A DNA stretch of 34,957 nt from Clostridia bacterium (GTDB lineage Bacteria > Bacillota > Clostridia > Oscillospirales > Acutalibacteraceae), in contig JAFQVY010000012.1 of NCBI GenBank assembly GCA_017407755.1, forward strand, positions 1-34,957. Reading direction: 5' to 3'. How positions within the stretch are numbered: position 1 is the first letter of the stretch; every line of letters begins with the position of its first letter. The notes beneath the pieces are model-generated. The model had not been told where the DNA came from. It made no database searches and saw nothing but the letters and a program-made list of their open reading frames with translations. The position numbers and the translations under genes are program-made. Positions 16,272 to 25,005 of the stretch are shown piece by piece.

Positions 16272-17137
16272 CTGTGTTCCTCCTCAAGAATTGTATATAC
16301 GGTGTCTTTTATAATTTCTCCTGCAGTTTTAGGCGAAGATTTTCCGGGTAGCGACAACGCATGAACACAGTCTATCTGAAGCCGTTTTGCAGCTTCAAAA
16401 TCCACACTTCCGGGCATTGATGCAAGGTCTATAAGCAGTGCATCTGATGCCACCTTTGCCAAAAGCTCAGGGCGAAAAACAAGAGCAGGCACGGTGCTGA
16501 AAATTATATCGAAGCCTTTTTCCTTTTCAAGCTCGGAGGTTTTAACCGCTTTGGCACCAAGCATACGAATTGCGACTAAATCCTCGCTTTTTCTGGCACT
16601 TACCGTAAGCTTTGGACTGAAAGCTAAGAGAAGTCTTGTCAGTGCCTTTCCTATTCTGCCAAAGCCGCAAACGAGGATTTTTGCGCCGTTTAAGGTGCCT
16701 TCAAACTTTTCCATAGCAATCTGAATTGCTCCCTCGGCGGTTACGTAAGCATTTGAAAGCACAAAGTCCTCACGCTCATAGTAATCGCTTAAAAGCTGAG
16801 TACTAAGCACAGTTGACTGAGCTATGAGCTTATCCTTCATTGCGCAAAAAACCCGTTTACCGCACAGAAAAGGGGCAAGTTTCTTAAGTGAGATTTTTTC
16901 TTCTGAAAAAGAAGCAGGGATAAATCCCTCTTTGTCAACACTTGGCAAAGGAAGAATTACAACTTCTGCTTTCTGAGCCGCCTCAAAGGGCGGCAAAATC
17001 TTTACAGAGCGCATAGAAAGGACCCTGTCAAAACCGCCTAAAATAACCTCAAAGCCGTCGTCTGCTATAGAACGTGCAGAATAAAGCTGGCGTTTGTCGC
17101 CGCCGATAATTGCAAAGGTTTTGTAGCCTATATTCAT
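16268..17137 (-). CDS. dpaA: Dipicolinate synthase subunit A
   Basis: DpaA (SpoVFA) is the dehydrogenase-like subunit of dipicolinate synthase. The 289 residues begin with a variable N-terminal domain (YKTFAIIGGDKRQLYSARSIADDGFEV). A second Rossmann domain with the NAD(P) loop AKILVCGFGRIGKALTRLLL follows at about 150-170, and DLASMPGSVDFEAAK near the end. This gene pair is strong evidence that the organism forms endospores. Its ribosome binding site is weak (GTGGTG), and the upstream -10 box is of sporulation type. Confidence 0.95.
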   Translation of the reverse strand: MNIGYKTFAIIGGDKRQLYSARSIADDGFEVILGGFDRVLSMRSVKILPPFEAAQKAEVVILPLPSVDKEGFIPASFSEEKISLKKLAPFLCGKRVFCAMKDKLIAQSTVLSTQLLSDYYEREDFVLSNAYVTAEGAIQIAMEKFEGTLNGAKILVCGFGRIGKALTRLLLAFSPKLTVSARKSEDLVAIRMLGAKAVKTSELEKEKGFDIIFSTVPALVFRPELLAKVASDALLIDLASMPGSVDFEAAKRLQIDCVHALSLPGKSSPKTAGEIIKDTVYTILEEEHR

Positions 17138-17175
17138 AAATCAACACCACTTTATAATAAATCTGCTCTCAGCGG

Positions 17176-17184
17176 TATATTATG
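17176..17184 (-). promoter_or_regulatory. Sigma-K-like -10 box upstream of dpaA
   Basis: CATAATATA fits the sigma-K -10 consensus CATANNNTA exactly and lies about 40 bp before the dpaA start codon. No sigma-A -35 is present. The -35 element of sigma-K (AC) is too short to call; TGTCAAAT upstream would also suit sigma-E. Confidence 0.5.
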
Positions 17185-17216
17185 CTCTAAGCTATTCATT
17201 TGACACCCTTATGTAA

Positions 17217-17246
17217 AAAAGCCTTTCCTTATTCAGGAAAGGCTTT
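17217..17246 (-). terminator. Terminator of the DUF1540 gene
   Basis: AGCCTTTCCT and AGGAAAGGCT form a perfect 10-bp stem with loop of 5 and a T run on the minus strand; T-rich on the plus side as well. Confidence 0.9.
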
Positions 17247-17251
17247 TAAAA

Positions 17252-17437
17252 TTAACAGTTACAGCCGTTTTTCTTTACAAAGCTTCTACAATCTGCACAC
17301 TGCTTGTCAGTAGGATTAGGCTCATGAGTACCTACTATGATTTTATCAAGTACACAGTAGCCCTGCTGATTGTTGTTGTGCTTGCAGGAAAATACCGAAC
17401 ACTGAATACTTCTGTTAAGATTCTGCATATTATCCAT
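17252..17437 (-). CDS. DUF1540 cysteine-rich small protein
   Basis: A 61-residue protein starting at ATG 17437 (MDNMQNLN), 8 nt after AGAGG. It contains eight cysteines, including IQCSVFSCKHN and QCADCRSF, with the paired spacing of the DUF1540 family. The fold is probably metal-binding. Function is unknown. It sits just upstream of dpaA on the same strand, separated from it by a strong terminator, and is divergent from the next membrane protein gene. Confidence 0.82.
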   Translation of the reverse strand: MDNMQNLNRSIQCSVFSCKHNNNQQGYCVLDKIIVGTHEPNPTDKQCADCRSFVKKNGCNC

Positions 17438-17551
17438 TTTTGTCACCTCTTAAAAATTTGGCTTGTAGCCTGAATATATTATCTGCGAAATCTTCGGCTT
17501 TATTCCGCACCAAATATGAAAATCATAATAATATATAGCGGAGGTGCTATT

Positions 17552-17884
17552 ATGTGGGAATTTATAGCAGGAGCTTTGATTTGCATTTTTGCAATACTGG
17601 GCTTTGTGGCTTTATTGAACACACTGATTTTTAAAATCTATAAAACAAAAGGTAAAAACGCTTACATTGTTCTTGACTCTAAAAGCCTGAGCGAGGACAC
17701 CGAGTACATTTTAAGAAGCTGGGCACAACGATTAAACTGGCTTGGCAGATGCTCTGTTGAAAATATTATTATTGTTGACAACGGACTCAGTAAAGAAAGC
17801 AGAGAAATCTGCCGCATGATTTGCAGGGAAAATCCATTATTTAAAATATGTACATCAGCCGAACTTTACAAAATCTTTCATTGA
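17552..17884 (+). CDS. Small single-span membrane protein of unknown function
   Basis: 110 residues from ATG 17552 (MWEFIAGALICIFAILG), with GGAGG 7 nt upstream; the longer open frame from 17516 includes the ribosome binding site itself. One hydrophobic helix at about 4-27 is followed by a basic stop (KIYKTKGK) and a soluble domain of about 75 residues. That domain has a strand-helix-strand look (AYIVLDSKSLSEDTEYILRSW, NIIIVDNGLSKESREICRMI), reminiscent of the start of a nucleotide- or sugar-binding fold but too short for one. No family recognised. Confidence 0.75.
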   Translation: MWEFIAGALICIFAILGFVALLNTLIFKIYKTKGKNAYIVLDSKSLSEDTEYILRSWAQRLNWLGRCSVENIIIVDNGLSKESREICRMICRENPLFKICTSAELYKIFH

Positions 17885-17892
17885 AGATTTTA

Positions 17893-17921
17893 TTGTGTAA
17901 TAGCAAAAAATATATTATAAT
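17893..17921 (+). promoter_or_regulatory. Promoter of recD2-comF
   Basis: TTGTGT (17893-17898), 17 bp, TATAAT (17916-17921), 38 bp before the recD2 start codon. Confidence 0.65.
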
Positions 17922-17958
17922 TAATATATACAATGTATTTTTCTTATGAGGAATTATA

Positions 17959-20160
17959 ATGGATAGCGAAAAATTATTTGAGCTTAGCTGTACGGTTGAG
18001 CACATTGTTTTCAGAAACGAAGAAAACGGATATACGGTAATAGAGGCAGAAGTTGACGGCAGCGAAATAACGGCGGTAGGCACAATGCCTGAGGTCTGGG
18101 AGGGTGAGCAGCTTCACCTTGTGGGAAGGTTTACCTCTCACCCAAGCTTTGGCGAACAGTTTAAAATCGAAGCCTTTGAAAGCGTTATGCCTACCACCAC
18201 CTTAGGAATTTTAAAATATCTTTCGGGTGGAGCGGTAAAAGGAATTGGTGCGGCAACTGCCGCAAGGCTTATAAAAGCATTTGGCGAAAACACACTTGAG
18301 GTTATAAAAAACGAACCTCAGCGAGTTTCGGCAATAAAGGGAATTTCTGCTGAAAAGGCCGCAAGCTTTTCAGAACAGCTTAGGCGTGCGGTGAATATCA
18401 GGGATTTAATGGCATATTTAGGCTCTTTTGGCGTAAATCCCATAGAAGCAGTGGCAGTTTACAGGGAATTTGGCAACGAGGCGATGAATATTATTGAGGA
18501 CAACCCCTTTGCCCTTTGCCTTGGCGACACAGGCATTGCCTTTGAAACTGCCGACCTTATTGCACAAAAGAGAGATATTCCCTTTGACAGCACCCTTAGG
18601 ATAAGAGCAGGCATTACTCATATACTAAGGCACAACACAGGCAACGGCCACACCTGCTTGCCTGAGGACAAGCTGATTGCTACGGCTTCATCATTTCTTA
18701 ATATTGACGAAAGCAAAGCCTTTGAGGTGCTTGAAATTCTTTTGACAGAACAAAACCTTGCAAGAGACGAATTAAGGGGCAAAAGCTTTATTTTTCTGCC
18801 TCAGTTTTACGAAAGCGAGGGATATATTTCTGCAAGGCTTAAAATGATGCTTCGCTTCCCTGCACCTGCATTTCATGATGCAGAAAGGCAGATTGAAAAA
18901 ATCGAGAAGCAAAACGGCATAGTTTATGCAAAGCAACAAAAAGAGGCAATTAAAAGTGCCTTGCAAAAGGGACTTTTAGTGCTGACAGGAGGCCCCGGCA
19001 CAGGAAAAACAACCACCCTGAACGCCATAATCGAGGTGCTTAAGGGTAACGGTCAAAAAGTACTTTTAGCCGCACCCACAGGCAGAGCCGCACAGAGAAT
19101 GAGCGAGCTTACAGGGTGTGAAGCCAAGACTATTCACCGACTTTTGGAGGTTCAGTGGGATAAAAACGACAAGCCTGCTTTTAAGAAAAACGAGCAACAT
19201 ACCCTTGATTGTGACGCCCTTGTATTGGACGAGCTTTCAATGGTTGACGACGAGCTTTTCGAATCGGTTTTAAGGGCGTTGCCAATGGCGTGCAGGCTTA
19301 TACTTGTGGGAGACAGCGACCAGCTGCCTTCGGTTGGGGCAGGCAACGTGCTTGCTGAGCTTGTGTCGTCAGGCGTTATACCTGTTGTTGAGCTTAATCA
19401 GATTTTCAGACAGTCTGAGCAAAGCCTTATTGTTACTAATGCTCACCACATTGTAAAAGGCGAACAGCCTGAGCTTAACCGCAGAGACTCCGACTTTTTC
19501 TTCTTGGAGTGCAGAACTATGGCTGAGGCTCAAAATACAATTTTAGGACTGTGCAGTGAACGACTTAAAAATAGCTACGGCATTTCCCCTATTAACGACA
19601 TTCAGGTACTTACTCCGGGCAAGAAGGGGATTTTGGGCACCTTTGAGCTTAATAAGGCTTTACAGAATATTCTTAATCCCAAAAGTGATGAAAAAGACGA
19701 AATTACCTTTGGAAATACCGTTTACAGAGTTGGCGACAAGGTTATGCAGGTAAAAAACAACTACGATATTCTGTGGACAAAATATTCAGGAGAATGCGGT
19801 GAGGGTATTTTCAACGGAGATATAGGAATTATAGAATCCATAAATAAACCCCAGCGTATGATGAGAATTAAGTTTGACGACAGGTATGCAAACTATGACG
19901 CCGATTCTGCGATGAACCTTGAGCTTAGCTATGCCTGTACCGTGCACAAAAGTCAGGGCAATGAGTTTGAATTTGTGATTATGCCTGTGATGAAAAATTC
20001 TCAGTTTTTGTTTTACCGCAACCTGCTTTATACCGCAGTTACCAGAGCAAAGCGAATGCTTATTCTTGTGGGTGACAGAGAAACCGTTAAGTATATGGTT
20101 AATAACAACATACGAACCCTGAGATATAGCGGCCTTGCGGAATTTTTGAAGAGAGACTGA
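17959..20160 (+). CDS. recD2: RecD2-type 5'-3' DNA helicase
   Basis: RecD2 is a superfamily 1B helicase found in bacteria without RecBCD and involved in DNA repair and fork maintenance. The 733-residue length is typical. An N-terminal OB-like domain and helix-hairpin-helix repeats (GILKYLSGGAVKGIGAATAARLIKAFG, about 80-105) come first. Then: Walker A GGPGTGKT (344-351), LVLDELSMVDDEL, VGDSDQLPSVGAGNVL, LNQIFRQ, and the C-terminal ACTVHKSQGNEFEFVIM and YTAVTRAKRMLILVG. comF follows one base after the stop, so the pair is probably translated together. Confidence 0.95.
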   Translation: MDSEKLFELSCTVEHIVFRNEENGYTVIEAEVDGSEITAVGTMPEVWEGEQLHLVGRFTSHPSFGEQFKIEAFESVMPTTTLGILKYLSGGAVKGIGAATAARLIKAFGENTLEVIKNEPQRVSAIKGISAEKAASFSEQLRRAVNIRDLMAYLGSFGVNPIEAVAVYREFGNEAMNIIEDNPFALCLGDTGIAFETADLIAQKRDIPFDSTLRIRAGITHILRHNTGNGHTCLPEDKLIATASSFLNIDESKAFEVLEILLTEQNLARDELRGKSFIFLPQFYESEGYISARLKMMLRFPAPAFHDAERQIEKIEKQNGIVYAKQQKEAIKSALQKGLLVLTGGPGTGKTTTLNAIIEVLKGNGQKVLLAAPTGRAAQRMSELTGCEAKTIHRLLEVQWDKNDKPAFKKNEQHTLDCDALVLDELSMVDDELFESVLRALPMACRLILVGDSDQLPSVGAGNVLAELVSSGVIPVVELNQIFRQSEQSLIVTNAHHIVKGEQPELNRRDSDFFFLECRTMAEAQNTILGLCSERLKNSYGISPINDIQVLTPGKKGILGTFELNKALQNILNPKSDEKDEITFGNTVYRVGDKVMQVKNNYDILWTKYSGECGEGIFNGDIGIIESINKPQRMMRIKFDDRYANYDADSAMNLELSYACTVHKSQGNEFEFVIMPVMKNSQFLFYRNLLYTAVTRAKRMLILVGDRETVKYMVNNNIRTLRYSGLAEFLKRD

Positions 20161-20161
20161 T

Positions 20162-20821
20162 ATGAAAAGTGAAACAAAAATAAAACTTCTCAGCATATTT
20201 TTTCCTCAAAGGTGTCCGTATTGCAGAGAAGTTATAAAACCCTGTCAGATTGGCTGTGAGGATTGCATAGAAAACCTGCCTGACTCAATATTTACAAAAA
20301 TAGTAGCAGGAGAATACAGAGTTTGGGCAGCTGTGCCCTATCAAGACAGCTATAAAGAGGCTATACTTGCCCTGAAATTCGGCAAAAAGGGAGCCTATGC
20401 CTATCCCCTTGCAAAGCTTATGGCACAAAAGCTTACTAAAGAAGTTGACTTAAAAAGCTTTGACTACATAACCTTTGTGCCACTGCATAAGGAAACCTTC
20501 AAAGAAAGAGGCTTTAATCAAAGTGAGCTTCTGGCAAATACCATAAGCGAAATCCTTGGCGTAGCCTGTCTGCCGCTTTTAAAGAAAACAAGAAAAAACA
20601 AACCTCAGCACAAGCTAAGGTCAGACAAAAGAGAAAAGAACGTCAGAGGTGTTTTTCGCTGTGTTGAAAAAAAGGCGGTAAACGGCAAAAAGGTGCTTAT
20701 TATTGACGACATTGTCACAACGGGATATACCTTGGCGGAATGCGCAAGGGTTTTATCAGTTAGCGGTGCAAGCAAGATATATGCAATGACTTTTGCAATA
20801 ACTTTACCAAAAACGACTTGA
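20162..20821 (+). CDS. comF: ComF family phosphoribosyltransferase-like protein
   Basis: ComF proteins take part in DNA uptake in naturally competent bacteria and have a type I phosphoribosyltransferase fold. The 219 residues open with a zinc finger (CPYCREVIKPCQIGCEDC, from about residue 19). Next comes the conserved VPLHKETFKERGFNQSELLA block, then KNKPQHKLRSDKREKNVRGVF and the PRPP-binding loop VLIIDDIVTTGYTLAECA near the end. Being translated directly after recD2 links it to handling of incoming or damaged DNA. Many Clostridia keep comF without known competence, so a transformation role is not certain. Confidence 0.92.
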   Translation: MKSETKIKLLSIFFPQRCPYCREVIKPCQIGCEDCIENLPDSIFTKIVAGEYRVWAAVPYQDSYKEAILALKFGKKGAYAYPLAKLMAQKLTKEVDLKSFDYITFVPLHKETFKERGFNQSELLANTISEILGVACLPLLKKTRKNKPQHKLRSDKREKNVRGVFRCVEKKAVNGKKVLIIDDIVTTGYTLAECARVLSVSGASKIYAMTFAITLPKTT

Positions 20822-20846
20822 AATGAAACAAAACCTATAATATAAT
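20818..20846 (+). promoter_or_regulatory. Promoter of the MreB-like gene
   Basis: TTGAAA (20818-20823), 17 bp, TATAAT (20841-20846). The -35 overlaps the comF stop codon. A second overlapping TATAAT lies at 20836-20841. Confidence 0.7.
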
Positions 20847-20876
20847 AAATCTATTAATTTGAAAAGGAAGGATAAT

Positions 20877-21893
20877 ATGGATATTGCTCTGGACCTGGGC
20901 AGTTGTAACACAAGAGTATATCTGCCTGAAAAAGGAAAAATTCTTGATGAGCCATCTGTAATTACATACGATATTTTTGACAAGGACATTGTTGCCACAG
21001 GAAGCGAAGCTTACAAAACCATAGGCAAAACTCCTACAAGGCTTAAAACCGTTTTCCCCTTAGAGGGTGGCGTTATTGCTGAGCTTGATTTGGTTGAGGA
21101 GCTTATTAGCATTTTTCTCTCAAAGGTTACTACCAGCAAGGTAGTTATGCCAAGAGTTGTAGCTTGCATACCCGGTGAAATCACCGAGGTTGAAAAGCGT
21201 GCGGTTGTAAACGCTATCAGTAGCTTCGGCGTAAGAAGAGTTTATCTTATTGAGTCGGCAAAAGCCGCCGCAATGGGAGCAGAGCTTGACATTATGAGCC
21301 CTCACGGCAGTATGATTGTTGATATCGGCGGCGGTACAACCGACATTGCCGTTATGTCTTTAGGCGGTGTTGCTGTCAGCAAAACTCTTAAAAATGCAGG
21401 AAAATATATGGACGGCGAAATCATCAAATATGTCAGACGTAAATATTCGCTGATTATCGGTGAGACAACTGCCGAGGAGTGCAAAAAGGCAATCGGCTGT
21501 GTTTTGCCTCCTGAGGAAGAAAAGGTTTTCCGTGTTAAAGGCAGAGACTCTATGAGAGGTTTGCCAAGATATGTTGATATGAAATCATCGGAGATTATGG
21601 AGGCTTTAGAGGAGCCTGCAATGAATATTATAAAAGGCATCAGAGAGGTTCTGGAAAAGACTCCTCCTGAGCTTATCGGCGATATTTATACCGACGGTAT
21701 TACACTTACAGGCGGTCTTTCTCAGCTCGGAGGCTTTGCAGAGCTTATATCAAAGCAAACTCAGCTGGAAATCAGAGTTGCAGAAAACCCTGCCGACTGT
21801 GTGGTAAAAGGCTCAGGTATGGCAATTGAATATGTAGCCGATGCCGAAAATAACGCTTTAAGCTCGGTTAATCCTCTATTAGCAGCTTACTAA
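20877..21893 (+). CDS. MreB/Mbl family actin-like rod-shape protein
   Basis: MreB-family proteins form filaments under the membrane that guide lateral peptidoglycan synthesis. Start ATG 20877 (MDIALDLGSCNTRVYLPEKG) is 6 nt after AAGGAAGG; the open frame begins upstream of that site. 338 residues with actin-fold motifs: phosphate-1 DLGSCNTRVY, the CIPGEITEVEKRAVVNA segment, ESAKAAAMGAELD, phosphate-2 MIVDIGGGTTDIAVMSLGG and the adenosine loop ITLTGGLSQLGGFAELI. Membrane helix-type N-terminal extension is absent. No mreC or mreD neighbours follow, so it may be the mobile Mbl/MreBH-type paralogue. A terminator follows. Confidence 0.92.
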   Translation: MDIALDLGSCNTRVYLPEKGKILDEPSVITYDIFDKDIVATGSEAYKTIGKTPTRLKTVFPLEGGVIAELDLVEELISIFLSKVTTSKVVMPRVVACIPGEITEVEKRAVVNAISSFGVRRVYLIESAKAAAMGAELDIMSPHGSMIVDIGGGTTDIAVMSLGGVAVSKTLKNAGKYMDGEIIKYVRRKYSLIIGETTAEECKKAIGCVLPPEEEKVFRVKGRDSMRGLPRYVDMKSSEIMEALEEPAMNIIKGIREVLEKTPPELIGDIYTDGITLTGGLSQLGGFAELISKQTQLEIRVAENPADCVVKGSGMAIEYVADAENNALSSVNPLLAAY

Positions 21894-21897
21894 ACTA

Positions 21898-21933
21898 AAA
21901 ACCCGACTTCAAATGAAGTCGGGTTTTAATATT
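21898..21933. terminator. Bidirectional terminator
   Basis: AAACCCGACTTC pairs with GAAGTCGGGTTT (12 bp perfect, loop AAAT), between convergent genes, with T-rich tracts on both sides. Confidence 0.92.
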
Positions 21934-21936
21934 TTT

Positions 21937-22989
21937 TTAGTTTTCAGCCTTGGCATAACCTACGCCGTCGATAACAAGATTTTTGCCGTCAAGGTAATAG
22001 GTCATTACGCCGTCGTTGCTTTCACCGGTGAAGTAGTCAACACTCATATAAATTTTGCCGTCGCCTACCGTGTATCTGAAGTCAAGGTCTACACCATATC
22101 CCATAGTAATACCATAGAACATTGAATAAGTCTGGTCAATCTGATACTTGGTTTTATAGTGGGCTGTACCGTCATCATAGAATGTATAGGTGCCGTAGTC
22201 TGCTTCAGACCAAGTGCCTAAGATGTTTTTGTCGGTAACAAGGGTATCAATACCTGCTTCATCAGCAGAAGCATTGGTGATAACTGTGGGGTCCATAGTA
22301 AACTCAGGAAGTTTGGATTTTACAAACGTCCACTCCGATACTGTACCTGTTGTGTCAACAAACTTAAGCTTAAGTGCCTTGTTGCCGTCGATATTTTCTG
22401 TTGAGTAAATATACTCTCCGCCATACATACCAAACATATAGAAGTCGGTAGTAAGGACGTTTACCTTACCGCTGAGTCCTTCTGCCTCAATGACCTTGGT
22501 TACAACCTGGGGAAGCTCAGCAGCTGTTTTTGTGTCGTAGGTTGCGGTTTCGTAGTTACCGAAATAAGAAATACCGCCGCCTCTTAAGTAAACGTTGCCG
22601 TTGCCGTCAAACTCAAAGTAAATGCCCGAATCCTCATAGCCCTTCTCCATCCAGACACCCTTAAGGCTGGCACCGAAAAATGCATTGTAAATCCATACGC
22701 CGCCGAAAACTACCGCCGCAACAAGCACGAAAGCTGCCGCCGCAATGATAATGGGAGTTACGATTTTACGCTTTTTAGGAGTCTGTGTCTGAGCAAATTC
22801 TTCCTCAGAAAAAGAAGCACAAGCCTCACAGCCTTCACAGTCACATACACAGCGCTCAGCGCTTTCAGAAGTTTCCTCAGCCTGAGCTGACTGCTCTGCT
22901 ACAACTTCCTCAGAAACCTCTCCGTTTACTTCTTCGGTTACTTCTTCGGAATTTACCTCAGGTAAATCCTTTTCAATATCATTATTCAC
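21937..22989 (-). CDS. Membrane-anchored extracellular protein with two lipocalin-like repeats
   Basis: The start is most likely GTG at 22989 (MNNDIEKDLPEV), 8 nt after GGAGG; the longer open frame starts within that site. 350 residues. The first 45 are acidic (mostly Glu), followed by a cysteine cluster CVCDCEGCEAC (about 47-57) and one transmembrane helix at about 76-104 (IVTPIIIAAAAFVLVAAVVFGG). The outside part has two related units beginning LKGVWMEKGYEDSGIYFEFDGNG and ILGTWSEADYGTYTFYDDGT, a G-W..Y.F.DG pattern seen in DUF5640-type or lipocalin-like domains. Function unknown. The Cys cluster on the inner side could bind metal. Confidence 0.82.
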   Translation of the reverse strand: MNNDIEKDLPEVNSEEVTEEVNGEVSEEVVAEQSAQAEETSESAERCVCDCEGCEACASFSEEEFAQTQTPKKRKIVTPIIIAAAAFVLVAAVVFGGVWIYNAFFGASLKGVWMEKGYEDSGIYFEFDGNGNVYLRGGGISYFGNYETATYDTKTAAELPQVVTKVIEAEGLSGKVNVLTTDFYMFGMYGGEYIYSTENIDGNKALKLKFVDTTGTVSEWTFVKSKLPEFTMDPTVITNASADEAGIDTLVTDKNILGTWSEADYGTYTFYDDGTAHYKTKYQIDQTYSMFYGITMGYGVDLDFRYTVGDGKIYMSVDYFTGESNDGVMTYYLDGKNLVIDGVGYAKAEN

Positions 22990-23019
22990 TTTTAATTCCT
23001 CCAAAAATAATATAAATAT

Positions 23020-23048
23020 AGTTTACTATGTATTTGGTGATAAATCAA
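23020..23048 (-). promoter_or_regulatory. Promoter of the 21937-22989 gene
   Basis: TTGATT (23048-23043), 17 bp, TAAACT (23025-23020). Confidence 0.6.
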
Positions 23049-23174
23049 CATTTTTATTTTGATTGTTTTGTGAAACCTTGAAAAAACAGGACAAAAATCG
23101 AAATTTGTCGCAAAATTCCGTAAAATATTACAATTTCACAGGATTAGCCTCAGATATTTTTGCCAATTATAATA

Positions 23175-23203
23175 TTGAACATTTTAGGAAAATATGGTAA
23201 AGT
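23175..23203 (+). promoter_or_regulatory. Possible promoter of the phosphoglucomutase gene
   Basis: TTGAAC (23175-23180), 17 bp, TAAAGT (23198-23203) with TG upstream of the -10 box. A lone TATAAT at 23168-23173 has no matching -35. The 120 bp before it are AT-rich, with an inverted repeat GACAAA-8-TTTGTC (23090-23109). Confidence 0.5.
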
Positions 23204-23248
23204 TAAGGTGTATTTTTTTATAAAACAATTTAATGGAGTTATATATTT

Positions 23249-24970
23249 ATGAGTCACAACAAACTTTACAATATCTGGCTTGAAAAAGCTAATGAAGACC
23301 CTGCTCTTGTAAAGGAGCTTGAATCCATAAAGGGTAACGAAGAAGAAATTTACGAGCGTTTTTACACTCAGCTTAAATTTGGCACTGCAGGACTTCGCGG
23401 CGTTTTGGGTGCAGGTACAAACAGAATGAACATCTATATTGTACGTCAGGCTACTCAGGGCCTTGCAAACTATGTTAACAAGACCTTTGGCGGCGGTGCA
23501 GTTGCTATTTCTCATGATTCAAGAAACAACGCTGACGTATTTATGCTTGAAGCAGCAAAGGTTTTAGCCGCTAACGGCATTAAAACCTATATTACAAGCG
23601 AGCTTCAGCCTACTCCTGTTTTAAGCTTTTTGGTAAGACATTTCGGTTGTAAGGCAGGTATTATGATTACCGCAAGCCACAACCCTGCTAAATATAACGG
23701 CTACAAGGCTTACGGCGAGGACGGTTGCCAGATGACAGACGTTTCAGCCGGCATTGTTTACGACGAAATCTGCAGCATTGATATGTTTGAAGGCGTTAAG
23801 CTTATGGACCTTTCAGAGGCTGTTGAAAAAGGTCTTGTTGAATATGTAAAAGACGAGGTTTACGACGAGTACCTTAAGTGTGTTAAGGCTCAGCAGGCAA
23901 ACGAGGGTATTTGCAAAGGTGCTGACCTTAAGGTTGTTTACACTCCCCTTAACGGCACAGGTAACAAGCTTGTAAGAAGAGTTTTAAAGGAAATCGGCGT
24001 TGATGATGTAAGCATTGTTAAAGAGCAGGAGCTTCCCGACGGCAACTTCCCCACATGCCCCTTCCCTAACCCCGAAATCAGAGAGGCTTTGGAGCTTGGT
24101 CTTAAAATGTGCCAAGAAGTTAAGCCTGACCTTCTCTTAGCAACTGACCCTGACGCTGACAGAGTTGGTATTGCAGTTCCCGAAAAAGACGGCACTTACA
24201 GACTTATTACAGGTAACGAAACAGGTATTATGCTTACCGATTACCTTTTAAGAGTAAAAACCGAGCAGGGTACTTTGCCCGAAAACCCCATTATTGTAAA
24301 AACCATTGTTTCTACCCAGCTTGTTAAGCGTATCTGTAAAGATTACGGTTGCGAAATGGTTGACGTGCTTACAGGCTTTAAGTATATTGGTGAGGTTATT
24401 TTAGGCTTAGAGCAGAAGAGCGAAGAAAACCGCTTCCTTTTAGGCTTTGAAGAAAGCTACGGCTACCTTTCAGGCACTTATGTTAGAGACAAAGACGCTG
24501 TTGTTGCTTCTATGCTTATTGCTGAAATGGCGGCTTACTACAAAAAGCAGGGCAAGAGCCTTGCTGAGGTTATTGACTCACTTTATGACAAATACGGCTA
24601 CTACCTCAACCGCACTCTTGACTTCTACTTTGAAGGTGCAAGCGGTATGGAAAAAATGGCTGAGATTATGGATAACCTCAGAAACAACACCCCTGAAAGC
24701 ATTGACGGCAAAAAAGTTGTGGCGGTTTCCGACTACAAATTAAGCACCGCAACAAACCTTGAAACAAACGAGGTTGAGGTTATTAACCTGCCCAAGTCAA
24801 ATGTGCTTTCCTATTCACTTGAAGGCGGCAATGCAGTTATTGTAAGACCATCGGGTACAGAACCAAAGATTAAGCTTTACCTTACATCTGTCGGCACTTC
24901 AAAGGAAAACACCTTGGAAATTATGGAGATACTTAAAATTGCTTCTGAGAAGCTTTTAGGCGTTGAATAA
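23249..24970 (+). CDS. pgcA: Phosphoglucomutase / phosphomannomutase
   Basis: The enzyme interconverts glucose-1-phosphate and glucose-6-phosphate, linking glycogen/starch breakdown and cell-wall sugar synthesis to glycolysis. 573 residues, as in the Firmicute alpha-PGM group. Seen: KFGTAGLRGVLGAG near the start, the phosphoserine loop ITASHNPAKYNGYK (Ser143), the metal loop ATDPDADRVGIAV, the sugar-binding GFEESYGYLSGTYVRDKDAV and the phosphate site VRPSGTEPKIKLYL near the C-terminus. The ribosome binding site TGGAG lies 10 nt before ATG. Good fit with a starch-using organism that also has pgi. Confidence 0.95.
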   Translation: MSHNKLYNIWLEKANEDPALVKELESIKGNEEEIYERFYTQLKFGTAGLRGVLGAGTNRMNIYIVRQATQGLANYVNKTFGGGAVAISHDSRNNADVFMLEAAKVLAANGIKTYITSELQPTPVLSFLVRHFGCKAGIMITASHNPAKYNGYKAYGEDGCQMTDVSAGIVYDEICSIDMFEGVKLMDLSEAVEKGLVEYVKDEVYDEYLKCVKAQQANEGICKGADLKVVYTPLNGTGNKLVRRVLKEIGVDDVSIVKEQELPDGNFPTCPFPNPEIREALELGLKMCQEVKPDLLLATDPDADRVGIAVPEKDGTYRLITGNETGIMLTDYLLRVKTEQGTLPENPIIVKTIVSTQLVKRICKDYGCEMVDVLTGFKYIGEVILGLEQKSEENRFLLGFEESYGYLSGTYVRDKDAVVASMLIAEMAAYYKKQGKSLAEVIDSLYDKYGYYLNRTLDFYFEGASGMEKMAEIMDNLRNNTPESIDGKKVVAVSDYKLSTATNLETNEVEVINLPKSNVLSYSLEGGNAVIVRPSGTEPKIKLYLTSVGTSKENTLEIMEILKIASEKLLGVE

Positions 24971-24976
24971 AAAAGA

Positions 24977-25004
24977 ACGGCACTGCAAAAGCAGTGCCGT
25001 TTTT
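24977..25004 (+). terminator. Terminator of phosphoglucomutase
   Basis: A perfect 10-bp stem (ACGGCACTGC/GCAGTGCCGT), loop AAAA, then five T. It ends 2 bp before the stop codon of the convergent DHHW gene. Confidence 0.93.
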
Positions 25005-25005
25005 G

